Origin: Acanthornis magna
Lineage: Eukaryota; Chordata; Aves; Passeriformes; Acanthizidae
Length of the DNA: 64,000 nucleotides
NCBI GenBank assembly: GCA_036785705.1
Contig: JAWUZG010000036.1
Span: 9,729,501-9,793,500 of the forward strand
Reading direction: 5' to 3'
Every line of letters begins with the position of its first letter. Position 1 is the stretch's first letter. Position numbers and translations under genes: made by a program. Positions 50,781 through 62,957 of this stretch are shown here, in pieces. The notes beneath the pieces are model-generated. The model was not told where the DNA came from. It ran no database searches and worked only from the letters and a program-made list of their open reading frames with translations.

Positions 50781-52764
50781 GAAGGTATCATTTTCCCCCA
50801 GGCAACTATAGGCTGTTGTTAGTTGTGTTAATTCTGTCATAAAGAATGTCTGAATCTCTACCAAAAAAAAGCTTAGATTTTAATGACTTCATATTTTCAT
50901 GCTTTAAGGGAATAGTCCTTTCAGCATTTAATGCAAGAAGTTTCATTAAAATCAGAAGCTTCTGGAAGTTATAGGGAAGACATCAAACTTTAATGCAGCA
51001 TTTAATTGTTTTCTTCTCATTATTGAACTAATAATGATTTTTAAAAAATCATGGATTTTTGTAAAAGAGGTAAAAAACCCCTGTTCATTGTCTGAATGGA
51101 GAGGGTTTTTGTATGTAAGTTTAAGGCTAAATACAAACATCCCAGAAAGAAAGACGCACAAAAAATAATCATACCACTTAATCGAAGAAAATGCCTATGC
51201 AAGCACATCCAGACTATAATGATAGTCTGCACTTTGAGGCTAGTCATGGAAATATCCAGATCACATTACTGTCAAAGTCAATAGTACAGCTGTGGATAGA
51301 TCTAAACACAATATAACACAACAATCCAATAGACTTTTAAAAATGAATAAAGCCATAGCCATAAGATGCTCATATCTTGTTACTCCAGATCTCTTAAAAC
51401 TACATTATGGCATAAAAATTGGATAAACTAAGAAATGTTCCTATAGTTAGTCCATTTTCCCAGTTACAAGCCTCTTTCTAATCACTAATGCAAAAATTCA
51501 GGAGGATGAATGGCATCTTGTAGTGGACAAATGCAGGAAAAAAGCAGAAAGGAAGTATTTTTTCTGAAAGCAGCACCTTTTTGTTGGTTTCAGAAGGAAA
51601 AAAAGGAAATAAAACATATATTTACAGACAAATATAAAGTGTAATATATGACTATCCACATGTGTGTGTATGTATATACCTATGTTGAATTTTTTAGTGA
51701 CAGAAACCAGAGCCAGACAGTGAGAGGCTCAGAAGAGCATCGGAGAGTTTGGAGCTCTGAGCAGCTGGAATCATCTGGTGAGGCCAGAGCAATTCAGCAG
51801 GAGTAAAAGCAAGTGGTCACCGAAATCAAAACCCAGCCCTTAGCAATACTCAGGCTAAGCAAACATCACTGACTGTGGGGAAGACCTCTCCTTTCCTTGC
51901 CTGGACAGGGTCTTTATTAATATTAACTTGGATGAGAACATTAATCTGTTTATTTAGGCTTGGGAACCAGCGAGTAGAACAATGAATTGGGTCAGAGAGT
52001 GTGAATCTGTTTGCTAAGCTTGTAAACATGTTCTACCACTGGAGGATATATATGGTATTATTATTGATGAAAAAAAAGTGAATGTTTATGCATTCAAATA
52101 ATGTGATGACAAGCACAGTGGTAATTCCTGTGCTACCTTCTGCTGGTCAAAAAAATATTTAGCATAGACTTCTCTTGGGATCTTTACCCAATTGTATGGT
52201 TCTGTCACCTCACAGTATGTTTTCTGCCTCTAGTCCTGATGCTTCTCTCAATTTTTTCATGCAAATGGAAAAGAAAGATAATTGCAGTGTTAATTACAGC
52301 TTTTTAGATTAATGGCAAAATAACAAAGTATGGAGCAATAGTGATAAAATCTGAGCAAGAGAGTTGAGAGCAAGCCAGAATGATTTAAAAGGGGATGCTT
52401 CATTTCTCCTGGTCTAGAGGTTATTTCATTCTCCCTAGAAAAAAGAAAGCCAGAATCAATTCTAAGGACAACTTTAATGTTTCATTCAGTAGTTATTTGA
52501 TGGAAAATACGTAAGTGACTGCTGGAGTATAGGCTAAGGCCAAGTTTTCCTTTGCTATTACAGTGGAATTGTGTTTACACACAGGTTTTCACAACTCAGA
52601 TAAATGTTTTGCTCACGTATTTGTTTTTTTTTCTTTGTCTAAAATTAGAGAAGAACATTTTCAACAGAAGAGGTAGAGAATTCCTTTATTCTTTATCATT
52701 ATAACTTGCAGTTATAGTGGTGATTTTTTCTGGAGATTGAAGGTATAAGATTGAATTTCCTGAG
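50781..52764. other. Unique AT-rich DNA
   Basis: No gene recognised; a short TGTGTGTATGTATATA run at about 51,662-51,677. Confidence 0.55.
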
Positions 52765-52835
52765 ACAGAGGAAGTAACTGAATACAGGTCTCCTCAGTCA
52801 ATGTTTTATCCACTGAACTATTGTAACAATGAGTA
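52765..52835 (-). repeat. Possible ancient MIR-like SINE fragment, minus strand
   Basis: On the minus strand the segment reads TTCAGTGGATAAAACATTGA, CTGAGGAGACCTGTATTCAG, then TTACTTCCTCTGTCTCAGG. This is the order expected of a tRNA-derived SINE head (GTGGTTAG...GGAGACCTGGGTTCA) joined by an internal deletion to the AGTCACTT...CTCTGTGCCTCAG core found in MIR-type elements. It is short and strongly diverged, so the call is tentative. Confidence 0.42.
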
Positions 52836-55800
52836 GGAATGATTTCCACTTGCAGTGCAACTCAGAGGGAACGTGATAGCCTTGTATTTCGCACAGACCC
52901 AAGTGATGGAGAAGGTTGCAGCACAGACTGAGCCACTATGAGCCCCCAAGGTTCTCAAGGAAAGCACAAAGTTGTTCATCAGTTCTATGGAACATAGCAA
53001 AGAAGAAGTAAACTTCTCAGTGTTGCTGCTTTGACTGGTGTATCTAATGCAGCGTGATACAGCAGCCAACAAGACCTATATACTGTGTTAGACGTAACTG
53101 TTGGCAGACTCCATGCAGCCATTTTCCATTTAAGTTCTGAGTTAGAAATTTAAATATGTCAGAAAACTTCCATAAATAACAGTTAATCATGATAAACGCT
53201 GTCATAATGCTACAAAGCAATATTTGAAGAGATGGATGCCAAAAGGCAGAAGTTAGAAACTGGGTGGTGTGTACTGCTAGAAGACCTTTCTGAGCAGCTC
53301 TTTGATGGTTGCTATTCTGATCACAAGTACAAAACTTGCTCTTTGTTGGAAACCCAAAAGGACCTGTATTTTGTCTCTACTGTCTTTGTCTGGAAATGAA
53401 ACTCAGTGTGGTTCTTCCAATCAATGGTAAACAACTTTGATTAATATTGCCCCTTTGTTGAAGAGCCTGACCTTCCAACTTACAAAGTTTAGGCAGTTAT
53501 AAAGAAGCTATTTTAACTGCATATCCTTAATTTATACTTTATAAGGGCTTAATCATAAAAGGACTTAGAGATTCACATTGTGAATCCAGAGATAGGACTC
53601 AGACTGTTTGGTTTTAGGTTTTTTTTTTGAGATCAAGATGATCAGAAACCTTGCTGCAGGTTGTCTGCAGATGTAAATAGGTAACAGGTCATTCTGGTTG
53701 GGAAATCAAAGATGTACCAAAATGAATATCAGTCACACAATTTGTTTGTGTGTCAGTGGTTACATAAGTTCTCATGCTGCAACCAAGCTGGTTAAATAAG
53801 CCTTCCATTTTATGGCTGAGTGGACCTGAATTTTCTACCTCAGTAATGCCCAGGTACCCAAGTGGTGCACTTAGAGCCAGTTACAAAAGTTTATAACAAA
53901 AAGATGGTTCATGCACCAGAGAATTAATAACTCAGTACAAAATATGATACATCAGTTAGATACAGGTGTATGAGAATAAAAGTATAAAAGCGGAAAAGCT
54001 TGGGAGAGCCATAAAGTGCTTTACACACACTTTTTGCCAATCTCCTGCCAAGATTTTGAAATTGCATCCCAGGTACACAACAAAAACTCGACTTCACATT
54101 TCCCCAGGCAATTAAACTACCAAACAGCAAAATTTTAAAAGAGTGATCTTTATTTCAGGATTTACAGAGGAGAATAAAATTGTCCTCAGATTCTTTCTGA
54201 ACTAACTGCCAGAAATCATCTTGTTAAAAAAATTTGTTGCTCAAGGATGCACACTTAGATTTATCAAAGTGCTTTTTAGAACATATTAATATCAGTTCTC
54301 TTGTTCTTGCAAAAATTGAACTAACAGAAGTGTAATGAAGTGTCAAATTGTTCCTTGGTGATTACATTTACATTTGTTTTACATTGTTGTCAGTCTTTGC
54401 AGGAATTGTTTATTATTGTTTATCAGCGAAGCCTTGAGAGTCTGAATAGCTCTGAAAACTAAGTAAATACATGGTCTCGGGGTTAAAAAGCAAATTATAT
54501 ATTAATTTCTTTTAATATGATTAATAGACATTGTATTCAAAAGTATAGCATACAGTATGGATATATTAATGTTGTTGAAGGTGTTGATGAAGGTTACAAA
54601 TGCTTATCAAAGGACCACAATTTTAGATCAAAAAATTTATTCGGTGAGTATATTTTTATGGAGACTAAAAGAATGTAATTTCACAGAATAAACACTGAAT
54701 AGACAAATATATAATTTCATGAGTAGCAAAAGGAAAGTTACATATTGTTAGGTGAGAGAGATACTCCAAGGGCATGCTTGCAGCCTAAAAGATCAACATT
54801 GTCTGTGAACAGATGCACTGAGCATGTCTGTACGTACATGGCATAAAAAAGTTGTCTAAGTACTCTATTAGGTGCAAAAGAGAGGAGCAGGGGAGACAGT
54901 CACTCCGTTTATCTAACACCTCTCTTTTGAAATCATCAGGTCCTATGAATTCATAAAGGATTTAAAAAGTCCTCAGTAGACTAGAAAGGAAATATTATCT
55001 AGTTGTATTATATTTTTATTTGAACTCGGTTATTCAACTGTCACTGAGGTCAAGACCTGCCTTAAAAAAACTAAATTCCAAGTGTTCATGTTTCTTCTAC
55101 TGACTTCTCAGATCTTCAGAAACATCTCTAGAGAAAAAGCGTTATAATGCTGAGATGATTTCTACTAAACTTCCAATTTCCTGAAAATTTATCAGTAGCA
55201 GTAGAAACCTTTAAATTACTGTATTTCACAAATATATTCCTGTTGCTTTGCCCCACATTTTTTTAAATTAAACTATGAAGCAACAAAAGAGGTCAAGGTA
55301 AATTCAACTAAAATAATCTTGCATATGTTTGCAAGTAGATGTTTAAATGTATTTTAGGAAGGTTACAGAGCTTGTAACAAATGGCATGCTGAGTGGTCCC
55401 CTGTTGCTTATGAAGTTAGAAAGGCATTCCCTATGGCTGCCTAATTTCTTTCAAGCCTCATAGAATAGTACACATCTCCAGTTTAATGTAGACACAGCCC
55501 TTCAACAGCAACATATAAAATACCTAGCTCTGTACTTGTTGAAATAAAGGATAAGGTGAATCCAAATGTTTTGGCAAGATTTCTAGCTTCAAAGACAGAA
55601 ATGTATTTCCCCATGAAATAAGTAATCTGCAACTATTAACCCCCCCAAAAAATGTAAAAGACATAGAATAGCTGTTCAAAAGACAGACTTTGTTGCTGAG
55701 TACTCAATAGGTTTAAGATATAATAATAGTATTTAAAGATTTTTCCGAGTTTCCTTTTTCTATCTGAGTTTGCTTTTGGAAGCTTCTAAGCAAATATACT

Positions 55801-56894
55801 GACTTCAGCTTCACCCCCCTGATTTCTCATGTAGGTGTCCTGCTGACTAGTATATTTAAAAGAGATGAGAAATTTAGAGCCTTAGTCACAGTCGCAGGTA
55901 AGTTTCTGTCGCAAGCCTGGATTTGGCCATCAGACTCTTTGAAGCTCATTCTACATCTGTCCCTCCAATCACTCCCCCCAAAATAAATTGTAAAAGCTCA
56001 GCCAAAACCAAACCCAAAAACAATCTTGAAATCCTCCGATATTCATATTTTAGTGCATAGTCACTAAAATGAAATGTTGCTAACGTGTTTCAAAATAAAA
56101 GATAATAATGTTCCCTGAGTAAGCAAAAATAATTCTTGGTACACCTGTATCGAATTGTATCATGAGATATAATTGACTCACCAATTTAAAAACATCTATT
56201 TATACATTTGACTCATTGCTGAGGCTTTTTATAGTTGAAAACTGCAAATGACCAAAGTCATGCCAAACGACAATACTCAAATCTTGACAATTTCCATTTA
56301 GATTTCTTGCCTCCCTCTATATGTACAAAACCCTGGGATTTAAGCTTGTATATTCAGGACTGACACAAAGACCTATGCAAACTTTGATAAGAAGAAATCT
56401 TGGCTTTGGATATTTTGAAAATATTTTGTTCATTAGCAATTTTTTCTCAAACTTTGTTTGCAAAAGTCTCAGTAATCTATAAAGTATTATATTTATGTTT
56501 CCGAAAAATGGTTATGACATTTCTAAAGTAATCCTTTTAAGGAGTTTCTTTATGAAGTTTATATCTTTCCATTACAATAGCATAGATGTGGTTGTTAGTT
56601 TTAGTCAGGAAAAGAGAGAACTCCCACAAGTGATTAACTATTTCCAAACATGTATACAGGTAGCTAAAGAAAAATATTCTGAGAAAAGACACTAACAGAT
56701 ATTCACAGAGTGCAGAGACCACAGATAGTGAAGATCCAAGAAGCACCCTGGTCAATGCTAAATTGAAAGAGCAAGTGAGGGACAAGTTATTTAGAATTTA
56801 CTTAAGTAAATCTCTACTAGAGGAAATGTTTGAGGTCATCAGGATTTCACTGGAGGCTCTTCCCTCCAAAATCTCTCTTTGCTTTTTTGCAAGA
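52836..56894. other. Unique AT-rich DNA, no gene seen
   Basis: No interspersed repeat or exon recognised. A strong 5' splice-donor-like GCAGGTAAGT occurs at 55,894-55,903 downstream of a TATATTTAAAAG at 55,851, but with no open frame or acceptor to pair it with. Confidence 0.55.
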
Positions 56895-56898
56895 GAAA

Positions 56899-57240
56899 CC
56901 CTCAGGATCAGTGTTGGGACTGATACTGCTCCTCACCTTTGTCAGTGACAAGGACAGTGGGATCGAGGCCACCCTCAGTGATGACACTGAGCTGTGCAGG
57001 GCAGTTGACCCACGGGAGGGAAGGGATGGCATCCACAGGGACCTGGACAGGTTTGAGAGATGGGACCATGCAAGCCCATGAAGTTCAGCAAGGCCAAGTG
57101 CAAGGTCCTACACCTGCATTGGGACAACCCCAGACACAGCCACAGGCTGGGCAGAGCAGTGATTGAGAGCGGCCCTGCAGGGAAGGGCTTGGGGGTGATG
57201 GCTGATGAGAAACTCACCATGAGCCAGCAGTGAGTGCTCA
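56899..57240 (+). pseudogene. CR1 reverse transcriptase, broken C-terminal part
   Basis: This remnant of CR1 ORF2 starts inside the polymerase domain (GSVLGLIL), passes the region that should hold the catalytic Asp pair (the copy has SDDTELC), and continues into RDLDRFERW. There the frame shifts by one base to MKFSKAKC and [15 protein letters not shown], then hits a stop. At least one frameshift and one stop make it non-functional. The upstream palm residues and the endonuclease are absent. Confidence 0.85.
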
Positions 57241-57310
57241 CAGCCTAGAAAGCCGAGGGAATCCTGGGATCAAAAGGAGCCTGGCCAGCAGGGCAAGGGA
57301 AGGGATTCTG

Positions 57311-57365
57311 CTGCTCTGCTCTGCTCTGCTCTGCTCTGCTCTGCTCTGCTCTGCTCTGCTCTGCT
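57311..57365. repeat. Pentanucleotide microsatellite, 11 units of CTGCT
   Basis: Eleven perfect tandem CTGCT units (55 bp) inside the CR1 element, followed by CTGGTGAGACCCC, which is ordinary CR1 sequence. CR1 copies normally have just a few TCTGC-like words at this place, so the array has grown within the element after or during its spread. Open frames on the minus strand translate it as a repeating RAEQS peptide, an artefact. Confidence 0.95.
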
Positions 57366-57898
57366 CTGGTGAGACCCCACCTGGAGCATTGTGTCCAGCC
57401 CTGCTGTCCCCAGCTTAAGAAGGACATGGAACTGTTGGAGTGAGTCCAGAGGAGGCCACAAAGCTGATAAGAGGGCTGGAGCACCTCCCCTAAAAAGACA
57501 GGCTGAGAAAGTTGTGGCTGTTCAGCCTGGGGAAGAGAAAGCTGTGTGGAGACTTCACAGACACCTTCCAGTATCTGAAGGGGCCTACAGGGAAACTGGA
57601 GAGGGACAGACAGGAATTGTAGTGACAGAGCAAAGAATAAAGGGTTCAAAGTGAAACGAAGGAAATAGGCAAGATATATGGAAGAAATTCTTTCCTGAAA
57701 AGGTGAGGATGCACTGGAAGAGGTTGTCCGGAATAATTGTGGATGCCCCAGCCGTGGAAGTGTTCAAGACCAAACTGGATGGGGAATTGAGCCACCTGGT
57801 CTAGTGGGAGGTGTCCCTGCATCTGGCAGAAGGCATGGGATGAGACGATGTTTAAGGTCACTTCCAACTCAAGCCATCCTATGACTCTATGATTCTAT

Positions 57899-60800
57899 AT
57901 AGCAATCACAATTCTCAGCCTCTAAGGTCTTTGAGACTGTGACTGGCATCAGATATCTCTCTCTCTGTTTTTCTGCTTTTAAATATCTCTGCACCTTTTA
58001 CAGATCAAAAATTCTAAATGCAAAGCTATGTTCTGCATAATCTGACTGAAATATTATGTTAAATAGTACTGAAAATGTGATGAAGAACATGCAACTGATG
58101 AAACACCATTTCATGGAAATCTTATCTAGCAGTAATTATCCCTTTGTCCTTTTGTTCCTCATTACATTCTATATTTTTAAAAAAATAGTTTCACAAGAAA
58201 TGCCTGAAAGATTAAATAGATAGATTTAATCTATCTTCATTAAACCTCATTCACTGAGTTGACATCTTACCATAAAATTGAGATTAAATACTTTGTTTCA
58301 CTTCTTATAACAATACAGTCATAGATCAATGACATGATGCCTGGACCCAAATGTACTGCTTTCACAGATGTGATGAGCTTCCTCACCTCTCACAGATCAA
58401 GTGGGGTAATCCTGTTTTTGGACCCACCTCAGTGGAGTGCAGTGTTCATCCCCTTCAGTGTGAAGAAGGACATTGCATTCAGAATTCAGAAATGACAATG
58501 GGAACTGCTGAGGCGGCTGTGCCAGCCGTAAAAACAAAGTGCAATAGTTAGATCCAGCAGTGCCAAACAGTAGGCATCTGGTGAAGATTATTGGGAAACC
58601 ACACTCATGTAATGATTTTTCTCCAAGGTTCCTTTACCACCTTTAGCAGTTACTGGTTTAGAAAGCTTCTGTCAAAAACATGATGATGTCCTGACTCTCG
58701 GAAGGTAATCTGGCTTTTTGAAGCAAGTAACATTGAATTATAAACCAACTTTATTGGACCCATGTCTGTTGTTGATCTTCACATCATAAGAAAACAGGGG
58801 TGTTCGGGTCACATCCGCATAGACAGCCTTCCTGGGTTCCATGATATTAATAAGAGAGTATGAAAACGTCTCATGCCACAAGCATCCTACCAGTTTCTGG
58901 GCACATTTTTCTTACTGTTCCCACTGAATGAAATGTGAATCCGAACCCACTCTGAGGAATTAATTTCCCTAAAGTTTGCCACTATGCCTTAAAATGCTAG
59001 GAGTAACTGTGCAACACTTCATTTCTGTCATCAGCTGCTTTGGTGAAAGAATTTTTACGCAGATGATACAGAGAAAGAAAAAGTTTTTTAAAACCCAACA
59101 AACCCCAAACCATAGCAAGAACAACAGCAACAAATTAATATAAAATGCATAAGTGATGGATGTTGTACCTTTGTATATTGGAGAAAAAGGGTTGGAAATT
59201 GGGTTTCTATCCTCTGCAGTGATATTCCACAGATGTAATTGCTGTTCTTATGACTCTTTTCACACTCGTACACACTAAGTCTGTGATGTCTGCACATGTA
59301 TATACTAAATGATCATTGAATGGCTTTATATGCACTCTTTCCCTGACAGTCAGGGACAATTCACATTTGTGTACAAGGCGTATCTCAATGGCATGCTGCA
59401 GTTATGTGAATTCTGGTCCAAAGGCATGCAAATGTTCCTGCACTTGCATTTAAATCCATTAGGTGATACAAGTGCATTATGATCACAGATGACTAAGAGA
59501 TTAAGAGATAACCTGACCTTGGTAGACAGCAAAAGACAGTGACTACTGGAGTAGTAGTAGTGTAATGTACCACATCTGTTTCAGGATTCAGCATCTGTAG
59601 CAATTTCATTAGAATGAACACAGATCATGATGATACTTTCAAAGAAGGATTAATCATCTATGATAAAAAAAATGTTATATACACCAGAGGGAAAGTAAAG
59701 AACAGATTCAAGGCAGTTTGGCATGATGTAATTCCAGTTAATCCATGGCAAATATTGCATATGAAGAAACTCTGACCTTCCTTCAATATGACTTTTCATA
59801 CTGCTTGACCTATTACTATTCCAAGTAAATGAACTCAAATTATTCAAAATAAAATCTCCAAATGCAATGTGAATAATCTACAGTTGATTAAATCAGTCTA
59901 CATTTCAAACTCTTAAATTTAATTCTATGCTAAACTTAATTGGGTTTTGGAATTATGTGCTGGATTTATCTTTTATCTGCAGAAGGAGCAATGAGTACAT
60001 CACAGCACTCAAGGAAGGAGAGATGAGTACTGCTTGAGAGAGGCTAACTAAATTTCTCCTAAAACCATAAAGACTGTGCCTTTTCAGAGGTGTCCCCTTT
60101 CCCAGATGTGCCTTTTTCCACTCTCTTTTTGTTTGCTATGTACTTCTGCAAAAGGAAAAGACACACAGGTTACTTAAGACAGCCCAAAGGGGCAGATTGC
60201 ACCTGAGCCCCTGCTTGCACTGTCACACGGCAGTACAGCTTGCTGTCTTTGTCGGTGCACTGGCAGGCATTCTAGGGTCTCCACAGCAAAACAGTCATCT
60301 CGTGCCAAAAGAAGACATTCTGCATTTTAATAACTGAAGGATTGATTTCCAGACTGTATTTTTTGCTGGGAATCAGCTGTAGCAGTTCCTTTCTGTGCAA
60401 ATAAACCTAATTTTTATTCCCAGTCTTTCTTTCTCCAATTCCTTCTCATACATGTGTTCTGCTGAGGTTTTATAATAATCAAAAACAATTTTAATTCTGC
60501 TCCTAGCTGTCTTTTTTCTTCTCCTTCAACTGAAAGGATTTCCAAGACCTCAACAGTCTGAGAAAGGAGAGAAAAAAAAAATTATATTAGACAAAAATAA
60601 AAAGAAAGATGGCAAAACCTGTCAATCAATTAGAGTTTTGATTTCTGAACTCACAAGCACGTGATTTATACTTTTTTCTACCTAAGAAGGTGCCTTCATT
60701 AGTCTCCATTGTTTCAGCAGAATAAAATCAAAAGAAAGCCTTTAGAATACAATACACCAAGTTCAACCCTAGGTGATAGGTTCTGGCCTCACCTGTCACA

Positions 60801-62837
60801 TTTTGTCCAGTTCTTTTATAGAACCTTTTCAGAAAATTCTCACAAGTTACAATGAATCAGCTAACAATTTATAGTCCAGCTGAAAGTTCTAGCAGTAATT
60901 CCAGAAGAAAAGGTTACTCATTTTAAATAAAAGTTTAAGGAAATTGAGCTGTACCTGTAACTTATTTGGCAAATATTGAATGCGCAGCCACACTTTGCTT
61001 CAAACCATACTTTATTTTAGGTCCATAGCTTGCAAATGAGCATTGAACTTCCAAACCAGACCTTTTGCTGTCTACTTATTACTTCTGCTATACAATACTT
61101 TACAGTTCCTGTCTGTGCAATTTCCTTTTATTAATGTACAAACAAAACGTGATGAATTAAACATGCTATTGCATGTATTTTTTGGCAAGCATGAAAGATG
61201 AGGTAATTGAAGATGGTTATTATTTCCAGCTGTACAATGCTAGCACATAGTGACATTTAAATAATAAGAGAGAAAGTAAAATAGGTGTCATGGTTTTAAC
61301 AATACTGCCCTCTAAACATCCCAACTCACTAATTTCTACTCATTATTTTGGATATACCATTGTCACACTGAAGCTGTGTCTCAGACTATTTAAGTAATTT
61401 CTGATATGTTTAAAAAAAAAAAAAAAACAAACCCCAACCCTGCAAAAATAGAAAATGCTGCGGTAACTAGGTATTTAATTATAACTAGATGTTAGAACCT
61501 AGACAAATCATGTAGAGATCTCCGAGACATAAAAAATTGCTTCTAGGAAAATTCTTTTTCTTTGTTAAAGAATAGATTAACTGTAAGAAAATGACTCATC
61601 TCTATTTTTCGGAACTCTGCAATAAACACATAAGATTTTTCACGGAATGCTATTTAGTAAAAGATAGTTGTCAAGGTTTTCCACACATTCTTCTGATTAA
61701 CCTTTAGTTCAAGATCATTTTCAGTAAGAAACTATTGTTTCTGTCTTGAGCTCCTGTCTGGCAATCTGTTACAAGCTGTATTTTACCTGGTACATTTTTT
61801 CTTAGAAATTGTAGTTTTTATTACTCAGCCATGCAGACAGTAGCTGAACATAAAGCAGGGAATGGTGCTGCTTCAACTAAGCAGTCCAGTGCTTGAATCA
61901 TGAGCTGACTGGCTCTGTGAGGAGTGATAGGCTGGTTTAATTTTCATGTTCTTATTGCAATTCTATGGAATTAGCCACCAAATGGATCTCTTTAAAGATC
62001 TGTGGTTGATTGCTATGTGAACTCTAATTTTCCATTTGAAAAATAAAACCAGCAAATACTTGTCTTGTTTGAAGTCAATAGCCATTACACACAGCAATGG
62101 AGAGTACTGGACTGGGACTATCAGCCCCTTGTCTTTCTAAATTCGGAAGAACTGCTGCATGTACATGAATTTTTTATCTGTGCTTTGCAGAGGTTCTGCT
62201 CATAACACGAGGCCTGTGGAAATCACAAAAACTCATGGATTTTCATGATAGGAACAACTGGTTCTCCCATCTTTGAATGCTCTTCAATCCACTTTTCCTG
62301 GGAGGACAGCACACAAATCTCTTCTTGACTGCCTTTGCAGCCATAATGTTGTCCCCAGCAGCTCTCCAGTATATCCCTCCAGTTCTGCACCTCCCCCAGA
62401 ATTGTTGAAACAAAGGACCAAAGTTCAGAAATTAACTCTAAAATCTTTCTTAAGACGTCATTCCATAAACAGTGAGTAGTGATTCTTAAAGAATGTGAAT
62501 ATTTCACAGGTAACAGAGATGTATACCAATGTAAATGGAAAGTGACGTAATTATGAATTAAATCCTCTGTAAGATATTAAATGGCATCTCTTTTGTTTAT
62601 GATGTGGAAAAGTCTGTCTATAAAATGGTCTTGCAGAGTAGCACCGCATTTCCCTTGAGTTATGTAGTAAGGAATAAAATTAGGAAAAAAATGCAGCAGA
62701 CTGCAGCAAAAAATCAATTTTTGAAGTTTGTTGATGGTAGGATTTATTCTTTTATTTCATTAACTCAACTGCCCAAATGGTGATTAATATCAAGGAAAAT
62801 CAAATTGCTCATCTTCTGTCCCAAAAAGTAAAGTATA
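57899..62837. other. Unique AT-rich DNA, no gene seen
   Basis: No exon or interspersed repeat recognised over about 5 kb. There is a 16-base A run at 61,412-61,427 followed by CAAACCCCAACCC. Open frames at 58,351-58,551 (plus) and 62,223-62,507 (minus, 94 codons) have no known motif. Confidence 0.55.
61412..61427. repeat. Poly(A) run followed by C-rich words
   Basis: About sixteen A residues, then CAAACCCCAACCC; no retroposed body is identifiable on the left. Confidence 0.8.
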
Positions 62838-62957
62838 ACAAAAAAAAAACCCAAAACAAAAAAACAAGCAAACAAAAAACCAACCAACCAACCAAACAAA
62901 CAAAAACAAAAACAAAAACAAAAACAAAAACAAAAACAACAACCAAAAAAAAACCCA
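62838..62957. repeat. A/C-rich simple repeat with (CAAAAA)n core
   Basis: Runs of A and CCC words lead into four CCAA-type tetramers (62,880-62,895), two CAAA units, then about six CAAAAA hexamers (62,901-62,937) and a final A9. It encodes Lys/Thr-rich or, on the other strand, Phe/Leu-rich chance peptides. Confidence 0.92.

Larger units (their letters stand above)
56895..57898 (+). mobile_element. CR1 LINE, about 1 kb, 5'-truncated, plus strand
   Basis: The left end reads into the CR1 reverse transcriptase at CTCAGGATCAGTGTTGGGAC (protein GSVLGLILL; an Asp-Asp-Thr triplet, DDTELC, follows in place of the catalytic ADD). Next come the [11 protein letters not shown] and [13 protein letters not shown] blocks, and the 3' end closes with AACTCAAGCCATCCTATGAC and TCTATGATTCTAT. 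The ORF is broken. The frame changes near 57,075-57,085 (between the FERWDH and KFSKAKC blocks), and an in-frame stop follows at about 57,231 after the MSQQ block. An 11-unit CTGCT tandem array interrupts it at 57,311-57,365. At about 1.0 kb it is the longest CR1 here, compared with about 4.5 kb for a complete one. No promoter or endonuclease domain remains, so it is inactive. Confidence 0.95.

Noticed and set aside
55851..55903. TATATTTAAAAG followed 40 bp later by an ideal GCAGGTAAGT donor.
   Set aside because: The implied first exon would be about 15 nt, with no acceptor or open frame to pair with; single splice-like words are common by chance.
57245..57649. 134-codon minus-strand frame with repeating RAEQS peptide.
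   Set aside because: It is antisense to the CR1 element and created by the CTGCT microsatellite, not a gene.
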